Below are positions 33,375 to 42,254 of a DNA stretch of 64,000 nucleotides, piece by piece. A program made the position numbers and the translations under genes. Below the pieces are notes generated by a model that ran no database searches, was not told the DNA's origin, and saw only the letters and a list, made by a program, of their open reading frames with translations. Positions within the stretch are counted from its first letter, which is position 1. The number at the start of each line of letters is the position of its first letter. Origin of the DNA: Kofleriaceae bacterium (GTDB taxonomy: Bacteria; Myxococcota_A; Polyangia; Haliangiales; Haliangiaceae); NCBI GenBank assembly GCA_018058095.1, contig JAGPCO010000019.1, positions 1 through 64,000 on the forward strand, read 5' to 3'.

Positions 33375-34526
33375 TCAGCGAACCGCCACGATCTCCCCTG
33401 CGTGGGTGGCGATGACCACCCAGCCGGCCGCGGTGCGCGCCGGCGACGCGAAGGCGGCGGCGCCGAGCGCGACCTGCCAGCGCGCCGCCCCGGTGGCGGC
33501 GTCCCAGGCGCGCAGGGTGCCATCGTGGCTGCCGTGCACGACCAGGCCACCGACGATCAGCGGGCTCGACGCCACGTCGCCGCCGGTGCGGGCGCGCCAG
33601 CGCTCGGCGCCGGTCGCCCCCGCAAGGGCGCTCAGGCCGTCGCCGTCGTCGCCGACGAAGAACGTGTCGCCGCCGGGCTCGGACGCCGGGGTCGACACCA
33701 CCCAGCCGGGACGCCCCTGCTCCCAGCGCCGGGCCCCGGTGGTGAGGTCGAAGGCGTGGACGTGGCCGTCGTTGCTGCCGAGCACGACCAGGTCGCTGGT
33801 CACGGTCACCCCGCTGTCGTTGTCGGCGCCGGGGCTGGTCACCGCCCGCCAGCGCACCCGGCCGTCGCGATCGACCCGCGTCACGCCGCCGTCGCGGCTG
33901 GCCACCACCACGCCGCCGCCGGGCACGAGGCCGGGCGCGCCGTAGCAGCGGTCGCCAACGAGGTGATCGACGACGACCGCGCCGGTGCCGGCGTCGACCG
34001 CCACCAGGTGATCGCCGGCGCACAGCCAGGCCCGCGCGCCGTCGGCGCGGGCGGCGCCGGCGCTGCGCATGGCGACGAAGCGGCGCGGGCCGCGCCAGCG
34101 CTCGGCCAGCGTGACCGCGTCGAGGCCGACCAGGCCCAGGCCCGGCGCGGCCAGCACCAGCACGTCGCCGACCAGCGCCGGCGTCGCCCATAGAGCGACC
34201 GCCCCGCCGCCAGCGCGGGTGAGCGTGCGCCGGCGCCGTGCGGTGCCGCGCGCGGCGTCGAGCAGCACCACCTCGCCGGCGCGGGAGACCACGACCACCG
34301 CGCCGTCCGCCGTGACCAGCGGCGAGGCGTCGACGCGGGCGCCGACCGACGCTCGCCACACCACGTCGCCGCGCGGGGCCGGGCCGATCGCCGCGCTGTC
34401 GGCGCCGGGCCCGCCCAGGTGCGGCCAGGGGGGCGCGACCAGCGCGCGCGGCGGCGCGGTGCCGACGGGCGGCGCGCGGCACGCCACCAGCGCGATGAGC
34501 CCAAATGCGAAGGAGAGCCGTCGCAC
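33375..34526 (-). CDS. PQQ-type beta-propeller lipoprotein
   Basis: 383 residues from GTG 34526, with lipoprotein signal LSFAFGLIALVAC. Repeated blades carry the PQQ/BamB-like pattern: V-V-L-D-x-x-x-G-x-x-R/W (LLDAARGTARRR, AFDLTTGARRWEQG, ALAGATGAERWRARTG, AWDAATGAARWQVALG). It is predicted to be an outer-membrane-anchored propeller of about seven blades. BamB-like assembly roles or quinoprotein roles are possible, but no PQQ ligands can be assigned. The upstream gene stops 8 bp before its start, so the two are cotranscribed. Confidence 0.78.
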   Translation of the reverse strand: MRRLSFAFGLIALVACRAPPVGTAPPRALVAPPWPHLGGPGADSAAIGPAPRGDVVWRASVGARVDASPLVTADGAVVVVSRAGEVVLLDAARGTARRRRTLTRAGGGAVALWATPALVGDVLVLAAPGLGLVGLDAVTLAERWRGPRRFVAMRSAGAARADGARAWLCAGDHLVAVDAGTGAVVVDHLVGDRCYGAPGLVPGGGVVVASRDGGVTRVDRDGRVRWRAVTSPGADNDSGVTVTSDLVVLGSNDGHVHAFDLTTGARRWEQGRPGWVVSTPASEPGGDTFFVGDDGDGLSALAGATGAERWRARTGGDVASSPLIVGGLVVHGSHDGTLRAWDAATGAARWQVALGAAAFASPARTAAGWVVIATHAGEIVAVR

Positions 34527-34534
34527 CAAGGGCG

Positions 34535-35857
34535 CTACGTGCGGGTGAAGGTCAGACTCTCGCCCTGGGCCAACCCTCCCTTGATCCACAGCAGGACGGA
34601 TCGCGCTCCCGCCTGGCTCAGCTCCTGCCGGAGGTAGTCGAGCCCCTCCTGCAGTGGCGTGGCGCCGCGCGTCACGGTGAGCGCCGGCGCTGGCAGCGCC
34701 GGATCGACGGCCAGCTCGACCGCGAACGCGCCAAGGCGACCGAAGGGCGTGATCGTCTGCGACGACGGGGACACGAGGTCGACGTAGAGCCAACCATTGT
34801 CGGGGGTCCAGCTCGCGTTGTCGACGGAAGGAGGGTCGGCGAGGAGCTCGGCGACCCGAGTGCAGTCGGCGCCGGCGGCCACGGCCAGCGCGGACTGGCC
34901 GCTGACCATGCCCGGCGCGCCGGCGGCGTAGGTCACCATCGTGGCCAGATCCGTGGTCAGGGCGATCGAGCGTGCGGTGCCGTTGTCGCCCTCGAACAGG
35001 TTGAGGCGCCCAGGGTGGTCCTGCGGGCGGATGCCGACCGCGCCGACCGTTCCGCGCGTGCACCCCACCTCGCCCGCCGGCAGATCGGCCCGGCCTACGC
35101 TCGCAGGCATCACCACATCTTGCCCTCCAGGGTGGGTCCAGTGGGTGAACGCCGCGCGGTCGAGCGCCACGTACGAGGTGACGATCCCGGGGTCCGTGGG
35201 ATCGAACCCGCAGGTCGTATCGCAGTTCGTATTCGGATCCGGTGCCCCCACCGTCAGCTCGTCTTGCCGAAGGATGCGTCCATCCGGCAGGAAGCGGAGG
35301 ACGGTGGTGCCACCGATCGGCTCCCCCGCGAAGCAGGGGTACAACTCGTCTCCTGCCCACTCGGTGCGTACTTCGGCGACGACTGGGCCCGCCGAAAGCA
35401 CCGTCAGGCTCGACGGCTGAACAGCGGCCTCATCGTTCGGGGCGTACGCCGCAGTGCCGAGCGGGAAGAAGGCCTGGCCCAGGCCGTTCTCGAGCTGACA
35501 CTCCTGGGCTGGGTTGTCGGCCGGGCTCTGATCACGGCCGTCGTTGATGAAGAGGAGGTCGGACGAGGCGCCGACCACCAGCGACGATGGGTAGCGCGGC
35601 ACGCGATTCATCGGGTGGTTGGCGTAGGTGACGGTGAGGCCAGGCGCGACGACCCGGATCGCCGCAGCCGGCGCCACGTCGCCGATCGGCACGACGCAGC
35701 CTTGTCCGTTGACCACGCCCACCCCGTCGCTGGGCGGCCCACATGCCGGTGGAGCGTCGGCCCCCCCAGCCGGCGCGTCGATGCCGGCGCCGGCCCGGGG
35801 CGGGATGTCGAGGCAGGCGGCCGCCAGCAGCGGGGCGAGCAGGCACAGGCGGCGCAT
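34535..35857 (-). CDS. Large lipoprotein of unknown function
   Basis: 440 residues with signal MRRLCLLAPLLAAAC. A Pro/Ala/Gly linker with scattered cysteines (PPACGPPSDG, QGCVVPIGD) is followed by a beta-rich domain. Further cysteine pairs, CDTTCGFDP and GCTRG, suggest disulfides in an envelope protein. I recognise no family. Its base composition is slightly less GC-rich around 35200-35520 than its neighbours. It sits directly upstream of the propeller lipoprotein gene in the same run. Confidence 0.65.
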   Translation of the reverse strand: MRRLCLLAPLLAAACLDIPPRAGAGIDAPAGGADAPPACGPPSDGVGVVNGQGCVVPIGDVAPAAAIRVVAPGLTVTYANHPMNRVPRYPSSLVVGASSDLLFINDGRDQSPADNPAQECQLENGLGQAFFPLGTAAYAPNDEAAVQPSSLTVLSAGPVVAEVRTEWAGDELYPCFAGEPIGGTTVLRFLPDGRILRQDELTVGAPDPNTNCDTTCGFDPTDPGIVTSYVALDRAAFTHWTHPGGQDVVMPASVGRADLPAGEVGCTRGTVGAVGIRPQDHPGRLNLFEGDNGTARSIALTTDLATMVTYAAGAPGMVSGQSALAVAAGADCTRVAELLADPPSVDNASWTPDNGWLYVDLVSPSSQTITPFGRLGAFAVELAVDPALPAPALTVTRGATPLQEGLDYLRQELSQAGARSVLLWIKGGLAQGESLTFTRT

Positions 35858-35881
35858 CGGCCGCCAGTCTACCAGCCGGCG

Positions 35882-36355
35882 CTAGAAACCGGTGAAGGTC
35901 GCCGCCCCGTACAGCTCGATGTGTACGGTGACGTCGACCGGGGCCGCGCCCTGGTTGGCGATGAGCACGAACCAGTCGGCCTGCGCGCTCGGCACGAAGT
36001 CGTAGTTGACCGACATCACGCCGGTCTCCTCGACGACGACCTGGGTGCTGCCGTTCGCGTGCCCGTGCATGTTCCAGCCGAACGCGGCCGGGGCGGTGAG
36101 GCGGATCACGGCGCGGTCGGCCGGGCCGGCGGTGATCTCACCTTCGACCAGGCCGCCGACGCCGATGGTCTGGACCGAGTCGTGCACCATCGCCGCCATG
36201 GCGTCGGGGGTGGCCGGGTTGGCGTCGATGGCGGCCGGGCCAGCGTCGGGTTCGGGGCACTCGCCATGGCAGTGCTCGTCGTCACAGGCAGCGGTCAGGG
36301 CGAGGGCCAGGACGGCGAGGGTGGTGCAGAGCGCAGCGGGACAGATCCGGGTCAT
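35882..36355 (-). CDS. Small His/Cys-containing lipoprotein
   Basis: 157 residues from ATG 36355. Signal VLALALTAAC is followed by DDEHCHGECPEPDAG, a short Cys/His cluster right after the lipid anchor. The domain is beta-sandwich-like (TAPAAFGWNMHGHANGSTQVVVEE, VNYDFVPSAQADWFVLIANQG). The HGHANG motif and aromatic strands suggest a cupredoxin-like or metal-contacting fold; this is only a suggestion. It lies between the outer-membrane-like protein gene and the large lipoprotein gene in a minus-strand run. Confidence 0.6.
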   Translation of the reverse strand: MTRICPAALCTTLAVLALALTAACDDEHCHGECPEPDAGPAAIDANPATPDAMAAMVHDSVQTIGVGGLVEGEITAGPADRAVIRLTAPAAFGWNMHGHANGSTQVVVEETGVMSVNYDFVPSAQADWFVLIANQGAAPVDVTVHIELYGAATFTGF

Positions 36356-36440
36356 GGGAAGGACTCCAGCAGCACGGGGCTGCGAACGAAGAGTGGTGGG
36401 ACGGTGGGCGAATCGGTCGGGGACGGGGAGCGCGGGCTGC

Positions 36441-37277
36441 TCACGGCAACCGCACGCTGCCCTGGAGGACGACGCGGGTGTTGTAGGGGTCACCGGCCAG
36501 GCCGAGCTGGGCCGCGGCGCGCAGCTGCCACGCCCCGAACCAGGCGGTCGCGCCGACGCCGGCGGCCGCGCGCCGCACGCCGTCGCCGATGGGCTCGGAC
36601 ATGGCGGCCGACAGCTCGGGCGCCAGCGTCGGGGTCACGGCGTAGGCCGCGGCCACGCCGCCGGTCAGCTCGGTCCGATTCATCGGCGCGACGACGTTGA
36701 CCATGTGCTCGTGGCCGGTCCCGGTCAGGGCGGCCCCGAACGTGACCGTGCCGGTCACCCGCAGGGTGTGCCCGGCGGCGGCGACCATGCCCGGCATGGC
36801 CATGATGTGGCCCATGCCAAAGCCGTGGTGGTGGTCGCCGGTCGGCACGCTGGCGCTGGCGACCGCGGTGAGGTCGACGCCGCCGACCCGGGCCAGCCGA
36901 GCGCTGGCGGCGAGGACGGCGTCCCCCAGCCCGGTCCGGGTGTCGCCGAGCGCGAGGCGGAACACCGGCAGCGACGCCTCGGCCGCCAGCCGGCGCCAGC
37001 GCACCGCCAGGCGCGGGCTCAGGCCGGTGTACGAGCCGCCGGCGATCTGCGCGGTCTCGACACCGAGACCGGCGGCGTAGCTGATCGCGGGTGCAGGTGG
37101 CGGCACCACCGGGGTCGAGGTGCCCGCGCTCGACTGCTCCTTGACCTCCGGCTTGGGCGCGGGGGCCGCGGGCGCCAGGCCATGGTCGTGGCACAGCTGG
37201 GCCAGCGCCGGGCTGGCGATCGCGGTCACGGCCAGGCCGGCGACCAGGCCGGCCGCGCGGCGTGAACGCGCCCTCAC
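36441..37277 (-). CDS. Putative outer-membrane beta-barrel protein with His/Met-rich segments
   Basis: 278 residues from GTG 37277, overlapping the cytochrome gene's stop by 4 nt. A cleavable signal peptide ends ...ASPALAQ. The mature start CHDHGLAPAAPAPK is followed by amphipathic strands of alternating small and hydrophobic residues and a final strand VVLQGSVRLP, consistent with a small barrel. A His/Met-rich loop (TGDHHHGFGMGHIMAMPGM) and GTGHEHMVN suggest copper or another soft metal. Function inferred only. Confidence 0.6.
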   Translation of the reverse strand: MRARSRRAAGLVAGLAVTAIASPALAQLCHDHGLAPAAPAPKPEVKEQSSAGTSTPVVPPPAPAISYAAGLGVETAQIAGGSYTGLSPRLAVRWRRLAAEASLPVFRLALGDTRTGLGDAVLAASARLARVGGVDLTAVASASVPTGDHHHGFGMGHIMAMPGMVAAAGHTLRVTGTVTFGAALTGTGHEHMVNVVAPMNRTELTGGVAAAYAVTPTLAPELSAAMSEPIGDGVRRAAAGVGATAWFGAWQLRAAAQLGLAGDPYNTRVVLQGSVRLP

Positions 37278-37708
37278 GGCGCCCCACACGCCAGCCACTC
37301 GGCCAGCTGCTGGCGCTCGGCCAGCGTCGGGATGTCTCCATCGGGCGGCATCGACTCGTTGGTCGCGGCCGGCCCCGAGCCGGTGGTCTGGTCGATGTGC
37401 TCGCGCACGGCGCGGATGTTGTCGATCAGGTCGAAGTCGTGGAACGACGGCGCGCCGTTGCGGGCCTCGCCGGTCAGGGTCGAGGCGTGGCACCGCGTGC
37501 AGTACGCGGCCATGAACGGCTGGCCGAAGTTGGCGTAGGTCAGGGTCGACGGGGTCGGACAGGTCGCCTCGGTCACGGGGCCGAACAGTGGCGGCTCGCT
37601 GCAGCAGCCACCCCCTTCGTCACCGTGACCCATGGTGAACGGGAGCAAGAAGAGGAGCGAGAACGCGGCGCGGCGCAGCGCCACGCGAGCAGGACGGGAC
37701 ATCGCCAT
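37274..37708 (-). CDS. Monohaem c-type cytochrome-like protein
   Basis: 144 residues from ATG 37708. A signal peptide (AAFSLLFLLPFTMG) is followed by GGGCC. One haem-binding motif, YCTRCH, is in the context FMAAYCTRCHASTLTGEARNGAPSFHDFDL. An axial Met ligand may be in ESMPPDGDIPTL. The PPDG-x-x-P-T-x-x-E-R-x-x-L-x-x-WLACG ending is typical of cytochrome c domains of surface/periplasmic proteins. Two extra N-terminal cysteines could form a lipid anchor or bind metal. Overlap with the barrel gene indicates an electron-transfer or redox role at the outer membrane. Confidence 0.8.
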   Translation of the reverse strand: MAMSRPARVALRRAAFSLLFLLPFTMGHGDEGGGCCSEPPLFGPVTEATCPTPSTLTYANFGQPFMAAYCTRCHASTLTGEARNGAPSFHDFDLIDNIRAVREHIDQTTGSGPAATNESMPPDGDIPTLAERQQLAEWLACGAP

Positions 37709-37835
37709 GATGCAGGACTCCAGCGTCCGGTCGACCGGACACACACGTGGGGACAGGGCACGTCACGGCCGTTGCCGACCGCTGACGCGACGCGTGAACG
37801 ACCGGGGCGCCGACGGCCCCGGCCTGACCTGTCCG

Positions 37836-38213
37836 CTAGCGCGGAGGTGGTGGCTCGGGCCCGCGTGGCCCGGTCTGGAGTGGTGGCGGTGGGGTGGTGG
37901 TGACCACGGCGACCGGGCGCACCGGGGTGGCCACCGTCGGGGCGTGGGCCAGGATGGTCGGGCTCACCGCGGCCGGGGCCAGCACCATCCCGTTGACCCC
38001 GCACTTGCCGAGCACCGGCCGATCGCCGTCGTGGTCGTCGTCACCGTGGGCCTGATCGGCCGTGGGGCAGTCGGGGCAACCGCAGCGGTGGTCGCTGGCG
38101 TGTGGGCCGCAGCAACAGGAGGTCGTGCCGTAGGTGAGCCCGGCCGCCGCGAAACGCACGGACCCGGCCATCAAGATGATGGCGGCGGCGATGAGGGCGA
38201 CGACCCGTGGCAC
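37836..38213 (-). CDS. Small Cys/His/Asp-rich secreted protein
   Basis: 125 residues from GTG 38213. A hydrophobic leader (VVALIAAAIILMAGSV) is followed by a Cys cluster (SCCCGPHASDHRCGCPDCP) and an acidic His segment (HGDDDHDGDR). The tail is Pro-rich (TTTPPPPLQ). The pattern suggests metal binding in the periplasm. I do not recognise a family. It is probably the first gene of the minus-strand surface-protein run, 127 bp upstream of the cytochrome gene. Confidence 0.55.
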   Translation of the reverse strand: MPRVVALIAAAIILMAGSVRFAAAGLTYGTTSCCCGPHASDHRCGCPDCPTADQAHGDDDHDGDRPVLGKCGVNGMVLAPAAVSPTILAHAPTVATPVRPVAVVTTTPPPPLQTGPRGPEPPPPR

Positions 38214-38367
38214 GTCCGCAGTCTACGCCAGGCTGGGCCCGGGCCAAGCCCCTGCGTTGACGCACCCCCTGGCAGGTTTTTCGCACCCTGCCGCCCGCAC
38301 GCCTCGCCGTGTGCTCAGGTGGGCCGGCCTGGGCCCCGCCGCCACGCCGGTGTTGTAGGCTGCGGCC

Positions 38368-39669
38368 GTGTTTCCCGGCAGCAAAGATCGGGTGTTCCGC
38401 GATCCGGTCCACGGCCTCATCGAGTTCCGCGGCGCCCGCCGCCCGCTGGCCGACCTGCTCGACACCCGGGCCCTGCAGCGCCTCCGCCTCATCCGGCAGA
38501 TGGGCTGGGCCCCCATGGTCTACCCGGGCGCCGAGCACTCGCGGTTCGGCCACGCCCTCGGCGCGTACCACGTCGCCACCCGGGTGGTCGACCAGCTCCG
38601 GCTCGAGCCCGAGGTCGGCCGCCACGTGCTGGTCGCGGCCATGCTGCACGACATCGGCCACGGCCCGTTCTCGCACGCGTGGGAGCACGTCTTCGGCGGC
38701 AGCGATCACGAGGCGTGGGGTGGCCGCATCGTCGCCGAGGACGACGAGCTGGCCAGCGCGCTCGAGGCGCTCGAGCCCGGCCTGGGCGCGACGCTCGCTC
38801 GCTTCTGGGGCAAGACCTACCGGCCGCACTTCGCGCGCAAGCTGGTGTCGTCGCAGCTCGACGTCGACCGTCTCGACTACCTCCTGCGCGACGGCCATTA
38901 CTCCGGCGCCGGCTACGCCACCTACGACCTCGACTGGATCATCCACGCCCTGCAGATCGAGCGGGTCCGCGACGGCGACGACGACCCGGCCGACCTGGTG
39001 GTCGACTACCGGCGCGGCATGTACGCGGTCGAGCAGTACCTGTTCGCGCGCTCGTACATGTACGCGCAGGTCTATCACCACAAGACGGTGCGGGCGGCCG
39101 AGTGGTTGTTCATCAAGACCATGGAGCGCTTCGCCGCCCTGGCCCGCACCGGCGACGAGCCGCCCGGGCTCGAGATCGCGGCGCGGATGGCGCGCGGCGG
39201 CCCGGTCTCGGTGACCGACTTCCTGGCCCTGCACGACGCCAAGCTGGTGGCCGCGCTCGAGCGCTGGGCCGGGCTCGACGGGCCGGCGGCCGAGGACCCG
39301 GTCCTGCGCGACCTGGCGACCCGCCTGGTCCGGCGCCGCCTGTTCAAGACCCTCGAGCTGGGCGACGATCCGCGGGTGGCCGAGCGGCTGGCCCCGCAGG
39401 CGCTGGACATCGCCGAGCGTCACTTCGGCGCGGCCGGTCGCTACTACGTCCAGGTCGATACCGCGCAGCAGAGCGGCGCCGGCGGTGGCGACGAGCTGCA
39501 CGTGGTCGATCACCCGCGCTATGGCACCGTCACCCTCAGCCGGCTGCTGCAGGACATGCCCATCGGCCACCCGATGGCGGCGGTGCGCCTGATCGCCGCG
39601 CCCGAGCTGCTGGGCGAGCTGCGCCCACTGGCCGACGCTGCCCTGCCCCGTCCACGCGGCCGACGCTGA
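38368..39669 (+). CDS. HD-domain phosphohydrolase (COG1078 type)
   Basis: 433 residues from GTG 38368. Metal-dependent HD fold: [15 protein letters not shown] start, [13 protein letters not shown] (first His, H62), [14 protein letters not shown] (HD pair 94-95) and [20 protein letters not shown]. This pattern is that of HD superfamily phosphohydrolases of COG1078, related to SAMHD1/dGTPases, some of which hydrolyse dNTPs. Substrate unknown. Cytoplasmic. It is monocistronic, divergent from the Cys-rich gene and convergent with the ASH-domain lipoprotein. Confidence 0.88.
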   Translation: MFPGSKDRVFRDPVHGLIEFRGARRPLADLLDTRALQRLRLIRQMGWAPMVYPGAEHSRFGHALGAYHVATRVVDQLRLEPEVGRHVLVAAMLHDIGHGPFSHAWEHVFGGSDHEAWGGRIVAEDDELASALEALEPGLGATLARFWGKTYRPHFARKLVSSQLDVDRLDYLLRDGHYSGAGYATYDLDWIIHALQIERVRDGDDDPADLVVDYRRGMYAVEQYLFARSYMYAQVYHHKTVRAAEWLFIKTMERFAALARTGDEPPGLEIAARMARGGPVSVTDFLALHDAKLVAALERWAGLDGPAAEDPVLRDLATRLVRRRLFKTLELGDDPRVAERLAPQALDIAERHFGAAGRYYVQVDTAQQSGAGGGDELHVVDHPRYGTVTLSRLLQDMPIGHPMAAVRLIAAPELLGELRPLADAALPRPRGRR

Positions 39670-39699
39670 GCGCGGCCTGGCCGGCGCGCCGCGCGCTCA
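39668..39699. terminator. Hairpin between convergent genes
   Basis: GAGCGCGG at 39668-39675 pairs with the complementary CCGCGCGCTC at 39689-39698, apart from a two-base bulge, spanning the gap between two convergent genes and overlapping both stop codons. No T-tract. Bidirectional termination is inferred. Confidence 0.35.
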
Positions 39700-41118
39700 G
39701 AACGGGTCGCCGCCAGCGATGCCGTCGAGGACCAAGCTGGCGCCGGCGCCGCAGTCGCCGCTGGCGCCGAGCGGCACGGTGAGCCCGTCGAGCACGATCG
39801 ACGTCATGCCGACCGGCGCCAGCGACACCGACAGCTCCTGGGTCCGGCCCGCCGCCAGGGTGAAGATGGCCGGCGTGATACGCAGGCCCGCGAACGGCAG
39901 CGCCGGGGTGGCCACGCTGGCGGCGGTGGTGCCAGCGTTGTCCATCCGCACGCCGAGGATGCCGATGCTCCCGATCGGGACCGTGCCGAAGTCGAGGGCG
40001 CTGGGGGTGAGGCTCAGGTGCGGCGCCAGCAGCCGGCGTGACAGGGCGACCTGCTTGGGGACGATCGTCATGCCGATGGTGACGTCGACCAGCAGGGTGG
40101 CGTCCTCGTCCTTGAGCGGCAGCGGCAGCGTGGTCGGCATGGCCAGGTGCGGCACGGTCACCGTGACCACGCCGCCGGCCGGGATGGCTGCCGCCGACAG
40201 GCTGGGCGGACCGAACCGCGCCGCGTCCGGGCCGACGATCCGGGCCGCCAGCGCCACCGGCGCGCCGACGTTGTTGGTCAGCGTCACGGTCTTGGACGTC
40301 GCGGCCGCGCCGCAGCCCGCGCCTTCGAAGGTGAGCGTGGTCTGGTCGAGCAGTACGCCGCTGGCGTCGCCCACGCCCTGCAGGGCGACCGCGGTCGGCG
40401 CCCGCGCGCACAGCACCCCGACGTAGTCCAGGCCGAGCTGGCCGGCGGCCTCCTCGGCCGCGGTCGGCGCGAAGGCGACGCCGACCACCTCCTCGGCCCC
40501 GGGCGCGATCAGGATGGAGCCGGCCGCGGCCAGCTGGAACGGTCCCGACGGGATGGTCGCCACCACCTCGATGTCGCGGTTGCCGTCGTTGCGCAGCACC
40601 AGCACCTCGTCACCACGCTGGCCGACGGTCTGATCGCCGAAGTCGACCACCGTGCGATCGGCCAGGACCAGCGCCCCGGTCGAGACCAGGCTGACCGGCA
40701 CCTCGATCAGCTGCTGCGCCGAGGCGACGACGATCGAGGCGTCGATCGCGCCGGGGCGGCGGTCGAGCGCAGGGCGGACCTCGAGCTCGATGACCTGGCC
40801 GGGGCTGACCATCGCCGTGGCCGGCGTCACCGTCAGGTCCCCGCTGGTGGGGTAGGCCCGCATGGCGACCGTGGCCATCCCGAAGTTGCCGACGCTGATC
40901 GGCAGCGCCGGCGTGGCGCCGCAGGCGACGTCGCCGAAATCGAGCCCCGCGGTCTGCACCGCGAGCCCGGCCGGGTCGACGCAGGTGTGCCCGACCGGAT
41001 CACACACCGTCCCGCCCGGGCACACCCGCCCGTCGCTGCAGGTGACGACCCGGGTCTCGATGCAGGCCCCGGTCAGGCTCAGCGCGGCACAGATCGCGCC
41101 GAGGCGATGCCCACTCAT
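39697..41118 (-). CDS. Choice-of-anchor (ASH/HYDIN-like) repeat lipoprotein
   Basis: 473 residues from ATG 41118 (a GTG two codons upstream is possible). The signal ends LSLTGAC. A short Cys-rich knot follows (VTCSDGRVCPGGTVCDPVGHTCV), a motif frequent in myxobacterial surface proteins. Three to four immunoglobulin-like ASH domains follow: repeated A-x-L-D-F-G-D/T-V openings (GLDFGDVACG, TVVDFGDQTVGQ, ALDFGTVPIGS) and strands such as VTVTVPHLAM. These domains mediate surface protein contacts. No enzyme motif is present. Confidence 0.8.
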   Translation of the reverse strand: MSGHRLGAICAALSLTGACIETRVVTCSDGRVCPGGTVCDPVGHTCVDPAGLAVQTAGLDFGDVACGATPALPISVGNFGMATVAMRAYPTSGDLTVTPATAMVSPGQVIELEVRPALDRRPGAIDASIVVASAQQLIEVPVSLVSTGALVLADRTVVDFGDQTVGQRGDEVLVLRNDGNRDIEVVATIPSGPFQLAAAGSILIAPGAEEVVGVAFAPTAAEEAAGQLGLDYVGVLCARAPTAVALQGVGDASGVLLDQTTLTFEGAGCGAAATSKTVTLTNNVGAPVALAARIVGPDAARFGPPSLSAAAIPAGGVVTVTVPHLAMPTTLPLPLKDEDATLLVDVTIGMTIVPKQVALSRRLLAPHLSLTPSALDFGTVPIGSIGILGVRMDNAGTTAASVATPALPFAGLRITPAIFTLAAGRTQELSVSLAPVGMTSIVLDGLTVPLGASGDCGAGASLVLDGIAGGDPF

Positions 41119-41163
41119 GAGCACCAGGGTACCACCGGGCCTCGTCCCGGCGGGTCGGAAGCG

Positions 41164-41613
41164 TCAGCGCGCGCCGGCCCGCCGGTGCTGCACCACCATG
41201 CCGACCAGCATGGCGGCGACGAAGACCAGCGCGCTGGTCGAGGCCACGCCGCCGACCATCGCCGGGCCGGGGCAGTAGCCAACCAGGCCCCAGCCGACGC
41301 CGAACAGCGCGGCGCCGCCCAGCAGCGAGCGATCGAGGTCGCGCCGGGTCGGGAGCTGCAGCGGCGCCAGCGCCCGCGCCGGCGCGCCGACGATCCAGCG
41401 GAAGGCGAGCGTGTACACACCGACCGCGCTGGCCATGACCAGCGCCAGGTACGGCCGCCATCCGCCGCCGAGGTCGAGGAACGCCAGCACGTTGCCGGGG
41501 TCGGTCAGGCCCGAGACGACCAGCCCGGCCGCGAACAGCCCGCCGGCCATGGCCGCGGTCAACCAGCGAGCGACTGGCCAGCCGGCCATGGCCCGCGCGA
41601 CCTGCAGGCTCAC
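41164..41613 (-). CDS. YeeE/YedE-type transporter half (second)
   Basis: 149 residues from GTG 41613, overlapping the upstream stop by 4 nt. Four membrane segments. The YeeE/YedE signature of the second half is TDPGNVLAFLDL and FGVGWGLVGYCPGPAMVGG, the latter with the conserved cysteine in GYCPGP. YeeE/YedE proteins import thiosulfate or other sulfur species through a chain of conserved cysteines. Here, as in many proteobacteria, the protein is split into two ~140-residue halves encoded by adjacent overlapping genes. Placement beside persulfide dioxygenase, rhodanese and a FisR-like regulator supports sulfur transport. Confidence 0.87.
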   Translation of the reverse strand: MSLQVARAMAGWPVARWLTAAMAGGLFAAGLVVSGLTDPGNVLAFLDLGGGWRPYLALVMASAVGVYTLAFRWIVGAPARALAPLQLPTRRDLDRSLLGGAALFGVGWGLVGYCPGPAMVGGVASTSALVFVAAMLVGMVVQHRRAGAR

Positions 41614-42023
41614 GGCGCCCCCAGCAGGGACGCGGTCAGGCCGCCGGTGGTCATGAAGGTCGCGACCGCGGCGAGTGAGCGCGGCGAGGCCCGGCCGATG
41701 CCACACACGCCGTGGCCGCTGGTGCAGCCGCTGCCGAGCCGGGTGCCGTACCCGACCAGCAGCCCGGCCAGGACGACCAGCGGCAACGCGCGCGGCGATC
41801 CGGCCATCGCCGCCGGCGTCAGCGCCGTGAACACCAGCCCGACCGCGATGAGGCCGACGACGAAGGCCACCCGCCAGCTGCGATCGGGCGTCGACGGGGT
41901 GAGCAGGCCGCCGACGATGCCGCTGATGCCGGCGACGCGACCATGGGTGAAGAGCAACGCCGCGCCGCCGGCGCCGATGAGGGCGCCGCCGACGAGCGAA
42001 TCCACGAGAGCCGAGTCGAACAT
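41610..42023 (-). CDS. YeeE/YedE-type transporter half (first)
   Basis: 137 residues from ATG 42023. It opens LVGGALIGAGGAALLFTHGRVAGISGIVGG. It ends with the conserved GYGTRLGSGCTSGHGVCGIGR, whose cysteines line the sulfur path in the family. Three to four membrane segments. The open frame upstream of 42023 runs antisense through the TauE gene and is not coding. A near-consensus sigma-54 promoter lies 15 bp upstream of the start, leaving almost no leader. It overlaps the second half by 4 nt. Confidence 0.88.
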   Translation of the reverse strand: MFDSALVDSLVGGALIGAGGAALLFTHGRVAGISGIVGGLLTPSTPDRSWRVAFVVGLIAVGLVFTALTPAAMAGSPRALPLVVLAGLLVGYGTRLGSGCTSGHGVCGIGRASPRSLAAVATFMTTGGLTASLLGAP

Positions 42024-42037
42024 GATGTGGCCGGCCG

Positions 42038-42053
42038 AGCACACCTCGTGCCA
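42038..42053 (-). promoter_or_regulatory. Candidate sigma-54 (-24/-12) promoter for the YeeE/YedE genes
   Basis: On the minus strand the sequence is TGGCACGAGGTGTGCT, against the consensus TGGCACG-N4-TTGCW. GG and GC are at the required spacing and only one conserved base differs. The -12 C (42039) is 16 bases from the ATG, predicting a leader of about four bases. Confidence 0.65.
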
Positions 42054-42226
42054 GCGAGATCGCGCAGCGGGTGCGGGCCTGACGGGACCAGCGCGCACCG
42101 GCCTGAAGCGCTGCGTAGCGATCGGCGTTGCGCACCGGGTTTCAGCCCGTTGCGACGCACGGCCGGCGCAACCCGCGCGCCGATGGCCCACGACGACGAC
42201 GGCGCCGCAGCCCGGCGCGCGCGCGA

Positions 42227-42242
42227 TGGCATCGTTGTTGAA
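42227..42242 (+). promoter_or_regulatory. Weak candidate sigma-54 promoter for the TauE-like gene
   Basis: TGGCATCGTTGTTGAA: the -24 half is identical over eight bases to that of the dioxygenase promoter. The -12 element has A where GC is required, so it would be weak or non-functional. Distance to the ATG at 42255 is the same as for the other two sites. Confidence 0.35.
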
Positions 42243-42254
42243 GGTGCGCCCACC

